From: Spirogloea muscicola
Taxonomy: Eukaryota > Streptophyta > Zygnematophyceae > Spirogloeales > Spirogloeaceae
DNA length: 33,233 bases
NCBI GenBank assembly: GCA_009602725.1
Contig: WELB01000401.1
Coordinates: 1-33,233, forward strand
Reading direction: 5' to 3'
The notes under the pieces were generated by a model, which was not told the origin of the DNA, did not search any database, and was given only the letters and a program-made list of their open reading frames with translations. The first letter of the stretch is position 1; each line of letters opens with the position of its first letter. The position numbers and the translations under genes are program-made. Shown here one piece after another: positions 17,472-28,600 of this stretch.

Positions 17472-18271
17472 TTTCTCTCTCTTCTTGGCTTTCACGACAG
17501 GATACTTTTGTACAAAATTCCAAAGGTTGAGGACCAAATGTGCAGCACATTTCCACATTCAGAAGATTATGCGGCTGCGGAGCTTGTGTCGCGTGCCCAT
17601 GTCTTACCATCTGTCGAGGATGAACGTGCTGGGCCATCATTGGCAAGCTCAGAAAGTTGCAGAATCTGCAAAGTACACGACATGAGCAATGCCGTTGCAG
17701 CACTGATGTTCACATGGCCCGTTGCTCGCTGGGCAGTTGTGGAAGATGCCCTACTTTTCGGCAGATATGTGAGCAACTTACTGCATCTCTCTGAAAGTGA
17801 AGGCAGTTAACAGTAGTGTATTCTAGTGTGACACATACCTGTGTTCTGGAAGAAGCAGGATCGTTGTAAGCACCGAACATGATTGTCTTCAATGACAGCA
17901 GCGCGTGCTCTTCCAGTTCCGTGCTCAGCTATCCTTAAGAGCTGCTATTATACATCACTGCCTTCACAAACAGCCTTCTCTGGCACATGGCCATCGTATG
18001 GTGCGACGTGTTGTCATTGCAAGGCATGCCAACAGCCATGGGTAGCTATTTGCACCCTTGAGTCAATGAGGTCAGTGTGACTGACGCCAGCAGTTCTGTT
18101 GTTTTTCAGGCAATTGGAGCTCTAGTTTGGACAAGTAGCGATGCAGGACAAACATCAGGCCAGGTTACTGAAGGCGAGTCTGAATCACGACCTGCTGGCA
18201 GCAGTCCACCTGACGTCTTCATGCATGGGACATATGAAGTAAGGGTACATTCCCTCTGCGTAGGTTATTAG

Positions 18272-20011
18272 CGTGCCACAGCAACTTGCATGTGACCTTG
18301 ATCTTTTGTTCCGGAGTCATTGAAGTGCTTAAACTTTTACCATGTCGAAGTCATGCTGGCACCACATTTGCAAGAGGACCTGATACATGCAATTCGTACT
18401 TACATTCTGCTACGTATGCACCCATCACTGACTATCCTGTTATATGTAGGACGAGGATGTTGCGTCACCACAGTCAACAGACCGACCAGACGTAGATCTC
18501 AAGATTAACTGCAGCCAAGATGGGGATCTCAAAGACACATTCAAATGGTTGAATGCTCTTACTTCTCAGTTCGCAGCATCTTCTCTGGAGGTCAGCATGC
18601 ATCTCCTCTGCAAGCAGCTCTTGATCGTGTAGCACCTCCAAGCACCCACAAAGCGTCAGGGCATTGTTTCGAAAGCTGAGCTTACTTGCAGCATCACTAT
18701 GGCCGGATGTGTTCTCGAGTTGTAAATTCACTTGCTTGGTGAAATTTTGTGTACTCATTAGCTACTCAACGGGCATTTTTTATGTTCAGGATGTTCCCTC
18801 GTTATTTGAAAGTCCTACTCAATATTTTATATACGGATAGTGCTGCCTCACTTGCAGCCCATATATGAAGACTATGTACGTCATCTCTGGCTTGTCGCAC
18901 TCTTGCCATGGGCAGAGGTAGTTGGAGTTTGCCATCCGTCGTCATATCAGTTTACTAAGTAAACAATTGACCGGAAGTCACATTAGCAAGACATCATGGC
19001 ATCATCTTGGGCTAGCATGTCTCGATAGAAATGCATCCTATAAAGAGCTACTGCTTGTTGCAGACATACTCATATTAGTATTGGTATTGCAGGTAAAGTT
19101 ATTCAACTGACAGAGGACGGACAATTTATGCTGGTGTGTAATCTGGACGCTGATTGGATCACCCAACCCTCCATGTCATCGCTTCGTCAGTGCTTCTTTG
19201 TACTTGTGACTGGCGACCTGGTTCGAGGTACCAGCCAACATTGACGGGCTTACATTAAGCTCCTTCTCCTGGCAACCTTTACCACATGAACATGAGAGGC
19301 GACTTACGGACCTCCTTGTGCACATAGCACCATGGAGCGTCATGCTTTCTGCACGCTGGCGAGAAACTCCTCATAGAAATGGATTTATGCATTCAGCTGC
19401 CCTTTGATCATTCAGTGCATGCCGTCGTACCTGCGGCTGGAGGCCGTCTTCTTCTGCCTTAGCTAGCAACCGGGTGAAACAATCAGTCACATGTAAATAT
19501 GTCTTGGTTATGGACATGTGCTCTTTGATGCTGAGTAGATGTGGAAAGGCGCCGCTATCACCTTACCTTCCTACGCATTTTCGGAACACTGTGACCAGAT
19601 CTGAGACGTACTGTATATTGTATTTATTGTATATATGCTGAATTGTAACTTTGTAATTACACCCTTTTTGGATGGTAGTATGATTGGTACTGTTGTTGGC
19701 CAAGCGCTGACAATTGTGTAATCAACACCATTATGTGAGTGCGTCAAGTACATTGCTGTCAGCATTGCCAAATTATGATTGGATGTCAACTATGTAGCAT
19801 CTCTACAACTCAAATGCATTGCCTGCAATGATTGTCTGCGTGCATAACATCTTGCACTGTGACATTCAGAAGTGGTTTGAACAATTGATGAAATTGATCG
19901 ATATTGTCTGCAAATAAATCATCTCATATTTATCGTATCATACGCTTGAGCTGCCCTTTCACAGCCATGGCCCCCTTCTTGGCAATCTCAGAACGTCGAG
20001 CTGCCAGCCGA
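18272..20011 (+). other. 3' region of copy B, conserved with copy A, no gene recognised
   Basis: Patchy alignment with 2779-4545, including the exact 50-nt block at 19522-19571 and the 28-nt block at 19588-19615. A decayed tail-type stretch (GAGCTGCCCTTTCACAGCC, about 19948-19966) closes the homology at about 20011. I see no coding exon. Probably 3' UTR plus downstream flank. Confidence 0.4.
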
Positions 20012-20384
20012 GATGCTGATTTATTATCTCGTGTCCACCCACGTAGCCCCTTGCAACCACTGCAACGACTGCTACTTTCAGCAGCTTGCCTCGTCCTTGT
20101 TGTGAGTGTATACACATGAGAAGGTGAACTATAACACCATCGTTCCATGAGGAACTCCCATGTCTGGTCAAGTTTGGGCTAGAGGAGTGGACAACAATAT
20201 GCTATGGTATATGATATGAAAGATGGTGGCAGTGCACCTGCAGAAGCAGGCACCATGTAGTCCCACCTGCCTGTGCACGTATTTGGCACCTTTGCCAATG
20301 CTTTACACTGGGACACAGCTCGCAGTAGCCGTTTATAGCAGCATGCACTAACAAGCATTTGCTTCGATGAGGTACAAGTTAGCT
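20012..20384. other. Unique stretch without recognised features
   Basis: Sequence past the A/B duplication. A 100-codon minus-strand frame (20179-20481) has no recognisable domain or splice support. I see nothing that can be called a gene. Confidence 0.3.
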
Positions 20385-20524
20385 TCCGCACGGCTGCCTG
20401 TGCTGCCGCTGTGCCGGGGTTCTTGCAGGGCTTTGCTGAGTCTCTATGCTCCGGCGACTGCGCACTGCTATTTGACGACATTGTAGCTAATGTGCAACGA
20501 AAGTGTGCCGGTCTGCTTGCTTAG
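20385..20524 (+). CDS. Candidate terminal exon of an unknown gene
   Basis: After an AG at about 20381-20382 a plus frame runs FRTAACAAAVPGFLQGF, then SLCSGDCALLFDDIVANV, and ends TAG at 20522-20524. The composition is protein-like (balanced hydrophobic and acidic residues), unlike the surrounding sequence. There is no homologue I recognise and no upstream exon found. It could be chance. Confidence 0.2.
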
Positions 20525-20632
20525 CTTCTTCTCACAACCATTACCTTACATTGGAAGAACTATTTCATTCTCTAAACTAGAAGTAAGCGGTGAGCCTGGC
20601 AAGCAACAGGAAGCGAACTTCCCACCGTTATC

Positions 20633-20848
20633 TTGCAGTTAGGGCGTCCGGGATTAGGTCTTCGGAGCCAGCTACCAACCCCCCAGAACCCTAATCCCCG
20701 AGCCCCCGCGCCGCCGCCGCCGCCGCCGCCGCCCGCCGCGGCCGACACGCTGCAGCAGGCGGCGGTGAAGGTGCTGCTGACGGCGGGGCCGTGGGAGAAG
20801 GCCGCGCGGGGGCAGCTGGCGGCGGAGCTGTGGCAGGCCGGGGAGATC
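20633..20848 (+). CDS. N-terminal fragment, possible DUF455 (ferritin-like) protein, cut by a gap
   Basis: An open frame leads through a poly-proline linker (about 20700-20740) into DTLQQAAVKVLL, GPWEKAARGQLAAELW and QAGEI, then the N at 20849. This spacing resembles the N-terminus of plant DUF455 proteins (a T-L-x-x-A-A-x-x-V-L...EKA-x-x-G...W pattern), a recollection I cannot check here. Sequence after the N does not continue a plausible protein, so the rest of the gene is probably lost to the gap or misjoin. The start codon is uncertain, because a TTGCAG just before could equally be a splice acceptor. Confidence 0.35.
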
Positions 20849-21240
20849 NACTTATACTCTACTTATATACCAATTGTAGGAAGGTAGCGGGGGGAGGAGG
20901 GAGGTAATGGCAAGGCAAAGACCGTGCGAGCAGCGGGAGGCCGGTCTCGATGCGGCGGCGGGACTTGCGGCGGATACGGAGCGGGACCCAGGAGGGCGAC
21001 AGGCCGACGTAGTACGCGCCGGGCAGCTTGAGGCCCCACTCCCAGTTGCAGCAGTACCCGCAACTAGCGGCGGGATTCACGGCGCGGCGCGCGCGGGCGC
21101 AGGCAGGCCGGTTCAGCTCAGCCATGGCGCCGGCGGCTCCGGCGGCGGCGGTAGCGGCGGCGGCGGCGGCGCCGCGAATGCTGGCGGCGGCCAGCTCTGC
21201 CTTGGCTCTCGGCCGGCGCTGACTCCCCGCCGGCACGGCC
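20849..21240. other. Assembly N and GC-rich stretch upstream of SNF4-like gene
   Basis: A single N at 20849 separates unrelated contexts. The following 390 bases are GC-rich with (GGC)n runs. A minus-strand frame from 21126 (MAELNRPACARARRAVNP, then NWEWGLKLPGAYYVGL) is open to about 20860 but matches nothing I know. The expected first exon of the SNF4-like gene, carrying the start of its glycogen-binding domain, is not present here. It is probably missing in the gap. Confidence 0.5.
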
Positions 21241-24200
21241 ATGGCCAGGTGGCAGGAGCCGATCCCCATGGCGCAGGTGGAGGGCTCCCCGGGCGTCTTC
21301 TCCGTCGTCTGCAACCTCGCGCCGGGCTACCACCAGGTAACAGGTCTCACTTAGGATAATTTTCTGAAAGAGGTTTCACTTCTGCCGCTGTTATTGAGCT
21401 GCCATTGAGTTGCTGGCGGCCCATTACCTCCATGAAGCAGCTCATAACCGCCATCATCTGCCTGCAGTTCAAGTTCATCGTGGACCAGAAGTGGCGGCAC
21501 GACGAGAGCCAGTCGTTCATGCCCGACCCGCTGAGCAACGTCAACAACTGGCTCCTCGTCAAGGAGCCCGAGCCCGCGCCGCTGCTGCCGCCGCCGCCGC
21601 CGGACGTCGCGTCCGCCGGCCATCCCCATGGTCTGTGGCCTCTGGATGCAGCTTTCCACCTTGCAAGCACATCTGATGACTTACATTACCCACCGCTAAT
21701 CAGCTCGCAAATGTCCTGATTAGATAGACCCAAATGAGCTGCTCACAATGTCCACTGTGGTTATTTAGAAGCCCATTACACCTGCGCTGACGCAATTGGC
21801 AGCGCATTTGCTCTTGCCTGGCGGCTGGCAGGCGGCAGCCCGCACGACGCGCACGGCGGCAGCATGGACCTGGACCCCATGGACGTCTCGCACCACAGCC
21901 AGCCGCACCCCACAGGCCCACCGGGCCATGAGGACTACCAGGCATGCTTTGGAGCGAGCTCCCGGCCATTCTTCCTGTTCACACACAAAGCACATATACA
22001 ATCTTGTCTGTCTGGCAATGTACAGTCGCTGAGTAGGCATTTCGCAAGCTTCATCGTATTTCATTGTATTGGCTGACAATCTGTCAATCTGCTGATCTGC
22101 AATTGCTCCACTTCAGCAGGGCCACCAGCAGGGGCAGCAGCAGCTCATGCCGGAGGTGATCTCTGCGGCAGACGCGGAGGCATCGAAGCAGCGCATTGCC
22201 GACTACCTCAACCGCCACACGGCGTACGAGCTGCTTCCCGAGTCTGGGAAGGTACTGCACGACGAGCAGCCAACAACATGCAGCTAACAGCAGTGATGTC
22301 TTTCGAGATGCTCCTGTGAACTTCTCTAGCTAGCTGGAACGAGCCATTATCGAGTTGCTGACTTTCATGGAAGGGGCGGTGGACCCGCGAATGTCTTACC
22401 GAAGGTTGTGGCTCTGGATGTCAACCTCCCGGTGAAGCAGGCCTTCCACGCGCTGTACGAGCAGGTGAGTTGATCAGGCCAGCTGCGAAATGCAAGAAGG
22501 CAAGAGATGCAGTCGAAGTAGGTTGGCCAACATCAGTCGACAGTTGCGCTACACTTCCTCATGTGTCTTCGACGGTTGTCTCTCTATGACACGGCAGGGA
22601 GTGCCGGCGGCTCCACTGTGGGACTCACAACAGCAGGACTTTGTGGGCATGCTCAGCGCCTCGGACTTCATTGCCATCCTACGGCAGGTCTGCAGCACCA
22701 ATAGTTGCCCTGTCCAGATGATGCAGCATGCAAATGTTGGATGCCCGGAGCAATGTAAGTTTCTGATACTATGTACTTTGCTGGATGTAGCAGCTGTTCA
22801 TCTGTTGTTGAGCTGCCTTGCTTCATGCTTGCAGCTGAGAAGCAACGGGCAGTCTCTCAGCGAGGAGGAGCTGGAGACACACACCATTGCGGCGTGGAAA
22901 GAGGAGAAGCTTGCCATATCAAGGCAGGACGATGCACCCCACACGCCAAGCCGCCGGCCGCTCGTCTCTGTAAGACGACAGCCACCACTATAAACTGTGC
23001 TATCGAGCCGCATGCGCCTACGAGTGCTGCTTCCGCACTGCTGAGTCTGCACTGCTGAGCGCTTCGTTTTGTGTGTGACTATGTTACTGTCAGGTGACGC
23101 CAGACGACTCGCTCCGGCACGTGGCCATGGCCCTGCTGCAAGCAGCTGTGGCGACCGTGCCTGTGCTGCACCGCTCTTCGGCAGACGGCGGAGCTCCGCA
23201 GCTGCTCCATCTCGCCTCCCTGTCAGGCATTCTAAAATGTAATGCGCAAGATCGCCACGAAGCGACGCTGCCCATGCGCGGACCCTTGACTGGACTTGGT
23301 TGTGCAGCTTCTGCTGCGGCCTGCAGTTTCTTATTACAATGGGCGTTTGCCATCTGCAGGCGTAGCGAGACACTTTCGGCACGTGGCAGGCTCTCTGCCC
23401 CTGCTGGCGCAGCCGCTCGGCGCCCTGCCGGTCGGCTCCTGGGCCACCGACACAGGCCGGCCGGGCCGGCGGCCGCTCACCACTCTGCGAGCTTCCGCCC
23501 CTCTCTCCACTGCCCTGACCCTCCTTCTGCAGGGCAAGTATTTCCTGCAGACGCCACATAGATACCGGCACCGACAACATGCATGCAAATATGTGCACTT
23601 CTTCTTGGGACAGCTCAAGCAGGAGTAAATCAGCCCTGGGTAGTGCCTCGGTAGAAGCGGACTTGCCTTGTACCTTAGTGCCAGATGTTTGCACGAGCTT
23701 GCCAGTGTGTGGGCCCACGTGTTCAGGACCATGTCTCCTTTGTCTGGTCGACAAAGTCACATGTGGAGTGTTGGCCCTGGTGCAGTTGGTGTGAGCTCCT
23801 TGCCGGTGGTGGACGAAAACGGAGCCTTGACTGATGTTTATGCTCGCAGGTGACCAGCTCCTCCCTCTCTGTGCTCTACTCTCATTCCCTTGCATGCTCC
23901 ATCCATACTTGTGCACTGACAGAAGCACATCAATGCTGTCTCTGTCAATCTTGCTTTTGCCATGCTCTTATGCACCAAGGATTTACTGCAGTGGCTGACA
24001 TCGCGCTTTGGTTGCACTCTCAGTGACATCACAGCGTTAGCCAGAGATAGGACCTATGCTCGCCTACAATTAGAAGACATCACCGTCGCTCAGGTTGTAA
24101 ATCGTTTAATGCGTGCTTTACGAGATTTTGTTATGGGAGGTCATTTCTGGTGACCAGTGGCTGTCACTGTGCATAGGCAAGTAGTGTACAGGTACGTTGA

Positions 24201-24562
24201 CTGAGGGGGAGCCGTCTTTGGTGCTGAAATGGCCGTCACGCAGGCACTCCACATAAGGCAGGATGCCGTTGGCGGGGCAACCGGCCAGCTAGGCACGCGG
24301 TGCCACATGTGCCTGCGATCAGACACGCTGCGGTCCATCATCGATCACCTAGCGACCCCTGGTACGAGGCGCAGCCATTATCACTGGCTACTGCAGCCTG
24401 GCACAAGGCTTCAGAATATAAAAGTACGACGGGCACACCCTGAGCCATGTTTGTTATCAATGATATGCAGGCGTTCGACGATTAATATGTGTGGAAGCTG
24501 GTAGCCGGCGCGTGGAGGGTATTGTCTCCCTGACAGACATCTTCAACTTCCTCCTAGCTTAG
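21241..24562 (+). CDS. SNF4: SnRK1 regulatory beta-gamma subunit (SNF4/KINbg type)
   Basis: Regulatory subunit of the plant energy-sensing kinase SnRK1 (AMPK/SNF1 relative). Exons: 21241-21336, 21468-21630, 21832-21941, 22120-22251, 22405-22464, 22598-22687, 22835-22969, 23094-23238, 23360-23533, 23786-23849, 24024-24093, 24244-24361, 24471-24562; from 21241 they make 482 codons plus stop with consistent phases. Residues 1-60 are the end of an AMPK-type carbohydrate-binding module ([33 protein letters not shown]). Four CBS repeats follow, with hallmark stretches [79 protein letters not shown] and the C-terminal [11 protein letters not shown]. The CBM plus CBS fusion is the plant-specific arrangement. 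The start is uncertain: the first CBM strands are missing, and a splice acceptor at 21247 is an alternative to the ATG at 21241. Two introns appear to use GC donors (after 23533 and after 21941). Confidence 0.95.
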
Positions 24563-25643
24563 CGTGACCATGACCGAGCCATGCCCGCCTGGGGTTTCCA
24601 TTATGGTGGCAAGCGCAGCCCCGTAACGTCGTCAGACCTCTGCCAGCGCAGCTCTTGGTATAGCATTCATTTTCAGGCCGCAGTTGTTTGCCCTTGTCAT
24701 GGCCTGCGTTCCCTCCTGACACCACCTTACTCTCTGAGCACAGCAATGTTGCGTGATTTAGTATGTCACCTTGGGTGCCGAATGCAGTGACACAGTGTCA
24801 CCAGTCTTTCTCTATATCTGATAGTCTTTCTGCAAGCTGGTGCAGGTCAGGAATCTCTTGAAGAAATGCATGTAGTACTGGCTATCAATAGCTCCCCTGC
24901 AGCCAGAGCTTCTAACAGAGATTTTATCCATCCAAGGCACGAGCATGAACCTGAGCCGGCAATGAGCCAAACTCTAAACATTAATGCCCTTGATCTGTGA
25001 TGAAAGATGGCGGACATGGTCAAGTCACCTTCATAGTCCCGCCGTGAGTTTGCAGATGCACTGGATTACATGCTAGCGGAGTGCTTGCGAACAAATGGGT
25101 TTACATTGGGTTTGCTAACGACTATGCCACAGTGACACGAATGCGTGTGCGAGCTGTGGGGGGCCCAAGTCATTGACGGAGAGTCAGCTGGGGCCAGCAA
25201 TAATTGGGGCGGGGAGGGGGCAGGCTATCCTGGGGAAGCTGCAGGGGCAGCCAGATGCTCGTCTGCCCGGTGGCAACGAAGAGCCGGCGGGAGTGAGGAC
25301 CTCGACTGTGCACTCGATGATTACCCACAAAAACCTAAGGCACGTGATCACATGGCTGAGGAGGGTGCGCTAAGCTTCTTCAAGAAGGCTTGTTGGGTCC
25401 AAGAGGGCAATGGTAGTGTGGCAAAATGAGCAGAACTGATTGGCTCTGAAGGCAGCAGATTCAGCAAGCGGCACTGGCAGGTACAATGCCTCTTGTGAAC
25501 CAGCCCACACTGACGAGCCACAGCGTTGCAGGCTCCGCCACCAGGCATCGAGGAGGGAGGAGGAGGACGCAGTCATCACCAGAAGCAATCACCACAACTT
25601 GCCTCCACTGACATTTGGATTCCAAAGCGGAGGCTCCGCTTAG
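24563..25643. other. Convergent intergenic region
   Basis: Separates the 3' ends of the SNF4-like gene (plus) and transportin (minus). It should hold both 3' UTRs. I see no further exon, repeat of the retroelement type or RNA gene. Short open frames here lack splice or homology support. Confidence 0.5.
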
Positions 25644-28600
25644 TCAGATGCCATACTTGCGAGATAGCTTGCTCTGCAGAGCTGGCTCCAGGCTGGCCAT
25701 GCACTGGTCCCATGAAGGACCCTGCAGTGCCTGCAATGGCATTCCAGCAAGCCATACTCAATTGAGGCTCAGAGTTGTAGGGCCATGCCTCTTACCGCAA
25801 AGAGCTTCCATTAAGGTAAAAAGCAGCAGAAAACATCGACAAGTATGTCTATTGGGCCGTGGTCTCTTACCTGGAAAGCAATCAACAACATAACAAGCAG
25901 CTCAAGATACCAACGAGTATGTCAAAGTCCAAAGAAGCCAACCTGTTTGAAGCCTTGCAAGACCTGCGCCAGCTCGGCTCGTAGCTCTTCGCTGTGTATC
26001 TCCTGCAACCAGCATATGGCATGACATAGATCAATGTCAAGCCAGAGTCCCCATCTTGGACAAAGCCACTCGAAAGAACACTGCTGCTTACCACAATGCC
26101 TGAGGAAAGAGTGCTTACATGCCAACTGCCGATTGCCTCACATATGGACTTCAGTGATGGCACTGCTCCGCTCGGGTTCAACCGCACCTGCATCGAGGCA
26201 CCCTAGCACGTCACTCAAACTTCCATTGTGAGGATACTCCACAAGTAAATTAACATTCTCCACAACCTCTCTTCAGATTCACCATCAAGAACTGGGAACG
26301 ACAAAGCCAGGCAAGGTAGCGCATGGCTCACCACTGCACAAAGACCTCGGAAAGCATCTTCCTTCTCGATGTCGTCCCGTATCCTGCGTCATGCAGTAAG
26401 GCCGATTAAGAAGTCTGACAGAGCTCGTGTGAAGCATCCAGATGAGGCTTGTGGCCAATATTCACACAAACGAGGTCCACTGAGGTCATGGTAAGCATAC
26501 GTCCTCAGCGCATGGCACCACGGCTGCGCAAAGTGCTCCAGGTGAGGAGCCACGAGCTGGGAGCAGACCCAACCCAGGCGCCCAAGTGTGATAGCACAGT
26601 TCTCAATGAGCGACTTGTTCATCCCCTGCACCAAGTGGCAACATTCCACTTAACAAATGTTACCAAGCACAGACTTGGTACGTCAGAGAAACGGCAGATG
26701 CACCTCAAGTGATCCATACAGCCCTGACTATCTGAGTAGCAGCAACACCTGTGTTCGAGAGAGGATTGTCACAATGAAGCTGATTGTGGACAGGACTATG
26801 GGCGCCACAGCCTCCTTCACCTGCCACCATGCCCCACACCTTGACCCTCAGCTACTGCCCAGTGCACAACGCTTCTGCCACTTGCACTTGAAGTCCATGA
26901 ATCTTATACGCTGACCTTGACAGCCATCTCCCCAATGGCCCAGCAAGCATTATTCGTCACAGAGGTGTTGGTTGCTGACGGATCTGTAAGTTGCTGCATC
27001 ATCACTCACAAGCAAGGGCTGACATTACATAAGACAAGGAAACCATCTTGGGTCTCTAATTAAAGTCAATAAATTTAAGCACAGGCTGAAACCGCGAGAG
27101 GGAGTTGACCAGCCCAAGAGTAGTTGGTGCTGTGTCAATTGCACAAAGAGGGCAAGCCCTCATTTTTTCTATGACAGCCAAGATACAAGAGCCTGCAGAA
27201 AGGGTTGTCGCTGCACACCAGCTGTGCGAGAGCCACGACCAGGAAGTCATCCAAGCGCGGCTCCAAGTGCACCATGCAGGCCTACGCACGTCTCCAACAT
27301 GCTGTCAATTGCTGTGCTAATGTGCCCTTGTACGTCACAATTCAAGCTTCATCTGACCCCAGGTAACACTCTGTACTCAGTATTAGATACCACATTCTCT
27401 ACAGAGGCAGCTCTTGTGACGCTGAAGCAACCCACCTTGGCGAGATCGCCAAGCAGGGCAAGCGAAGATTGTCGAATGTCAGCGTCCTCGTCTGAGCAGC
27501 ATTGCAGGAGCAGGTCACGCAGGTCGCTCCTACCCACCTGCATGTATACATGACATACACTTTGAGTCCAACAGTCTCCGCTCTTAGAGCTGATGAGAAG
27601 AAGGTGCAACTCAACCAGCTAGTTGTGCCAGATGTGGCGCCTGGTACAGACCAGGCTTTCTATGCTGGGACCGAGGCCTTCGGCCAGGCCAGAGAGCAGG
27701 TCCAGGGAGCAGATCACAAAGTCCTTGTCATATACAACTCCACTCCGATCGTTGTCCACCTGACAGGCAAGTAGCATGATACAAGTCAAGCGACGGACCA
27801 CATAGCAAGCTCATGACAAGATGGAGAAATTGGGGTACCCAAGTAGGAGCCTGTTCTTGATTCATGCAAGCGCTCAGCTGAGAGATGTCAAATCAACAGG
27901 ACCAGCAGCGATCCATCCGCAACTCACCTTGGCAAGTGACTGGGTTCGGATTATGTTAGTGCAGCGCACAAAGACAGGCTCTGCATACTGTGCAAAACCC
28001 ATCCCCAAAGCCTGCATCAATCCAGTACAAGAGTTGTCCACCCTCACAGTCAAACCTGCTGTTGTACTAGAAGCAATGACAAAGATAGAAGGAACCATAG
28101 ACAGCTCTGCTTCAAGCTTGGAAGAAGCGATTACGAGGCTAGGATTCAGAGAGAGGTACTATCCAGAAGTGTGGGACTGACACAGTCCGCAGGCCAAGGT
28201 CACCTGGGCCAAGGAGGCGAAGCACTCCAGGAGCGGGAGAAGGTCCTTGTCGGTGTCTGACAGCTGCTGCCACTTGGCAATAAGTGGCGGTATCAAAATC
28301 TCCATGTACTGGGGCTGCGGAGCATACAAAGGTGACATCGATAAATCATGTGAACAATAGAACAACAAAATCATGTGAACAATAGAACAACAATGTGAAC
28401 AATTTTACATTCGACGTAATTACCAACCACGATGCATTCACACAGTCAGATGTGAAGACAGCAAGGTTTGATACAGCAACACGAAATGTTGTACTTCGGC
28501 CGATGCCTACCTCAGCAAGCTCTCCACCCACAGATTCGGCCAGTGCGCCAAGTGCGTCGTACAGACCTCGAAGGTTTCGCCTCTGCAGCAAATCAGAGTT

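Larger units (their letters stand above)
13895..18271 (+). pseudogene. NAC-domain transcription factor-like gene, copy B (broken)
   Basis: Paralogue of copy A. Exon 1 (13895-14135) encodes GPSDKELVGYYLRKK and IPDSNVYK. A 1-nt deletion relative to copy A gives TGA right after NVYK (14115-14117). Exon 2 (14401-14702) encodes DSFYFHTSGLG, GSWKADPATKI and MYEYEIL, with an AGA-to-TGA change at 14598-14600. The following intron holds a 2.5-kb fold-back insertion. Exon 3 (about 17496-17810) is open and encodes DRILLYKIPKVED (subdomain E), then CRICKVHDMSNAVAA, but its acceptor has changed from TTGCAG to TTCACG. A C-terminal exon (18110-18271) encodes GQTSGQV, FMHGT and VHSLC. Several independent lesions in conserved subdomains make a full NAC protein impossible, although a truncated or re-spliced product cannot be excluded. 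Confidence 0.72.

Noticed and set aside
1-20011. A and B as long terminal repeats flanking a retroelement
   Set aside because: The repeats contain spliced NAC-domain exons and diverged non-coding sequence, show no LTR signatures such as primer-binding or polypurine sites, and the intervening reverse transcriptase pieces are non-LTR type in mixed orientation.
20907-21359. 150-codon plus-strand frame rich in Gly
   Set aside because: It runs through (GGC)n sequence and out of frame into the SNF4 exon at 21241-21336; there is no homology.
22798-23928. 376-codon minus-strand frame
   Set aside because: It lies entirely across exons and introns of the SNF4-like gene on the other strand, where homology and phases are decisive. 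It has no domain and is a GC-rich shadow.
25370-25588. Minus-strand open frame after transportin as its last exon
   Set aside because: The genuine last exon was found at 25730-25644: it follows in phase, carries the family-typical W...KLSRKYGI ending and has its own stop.
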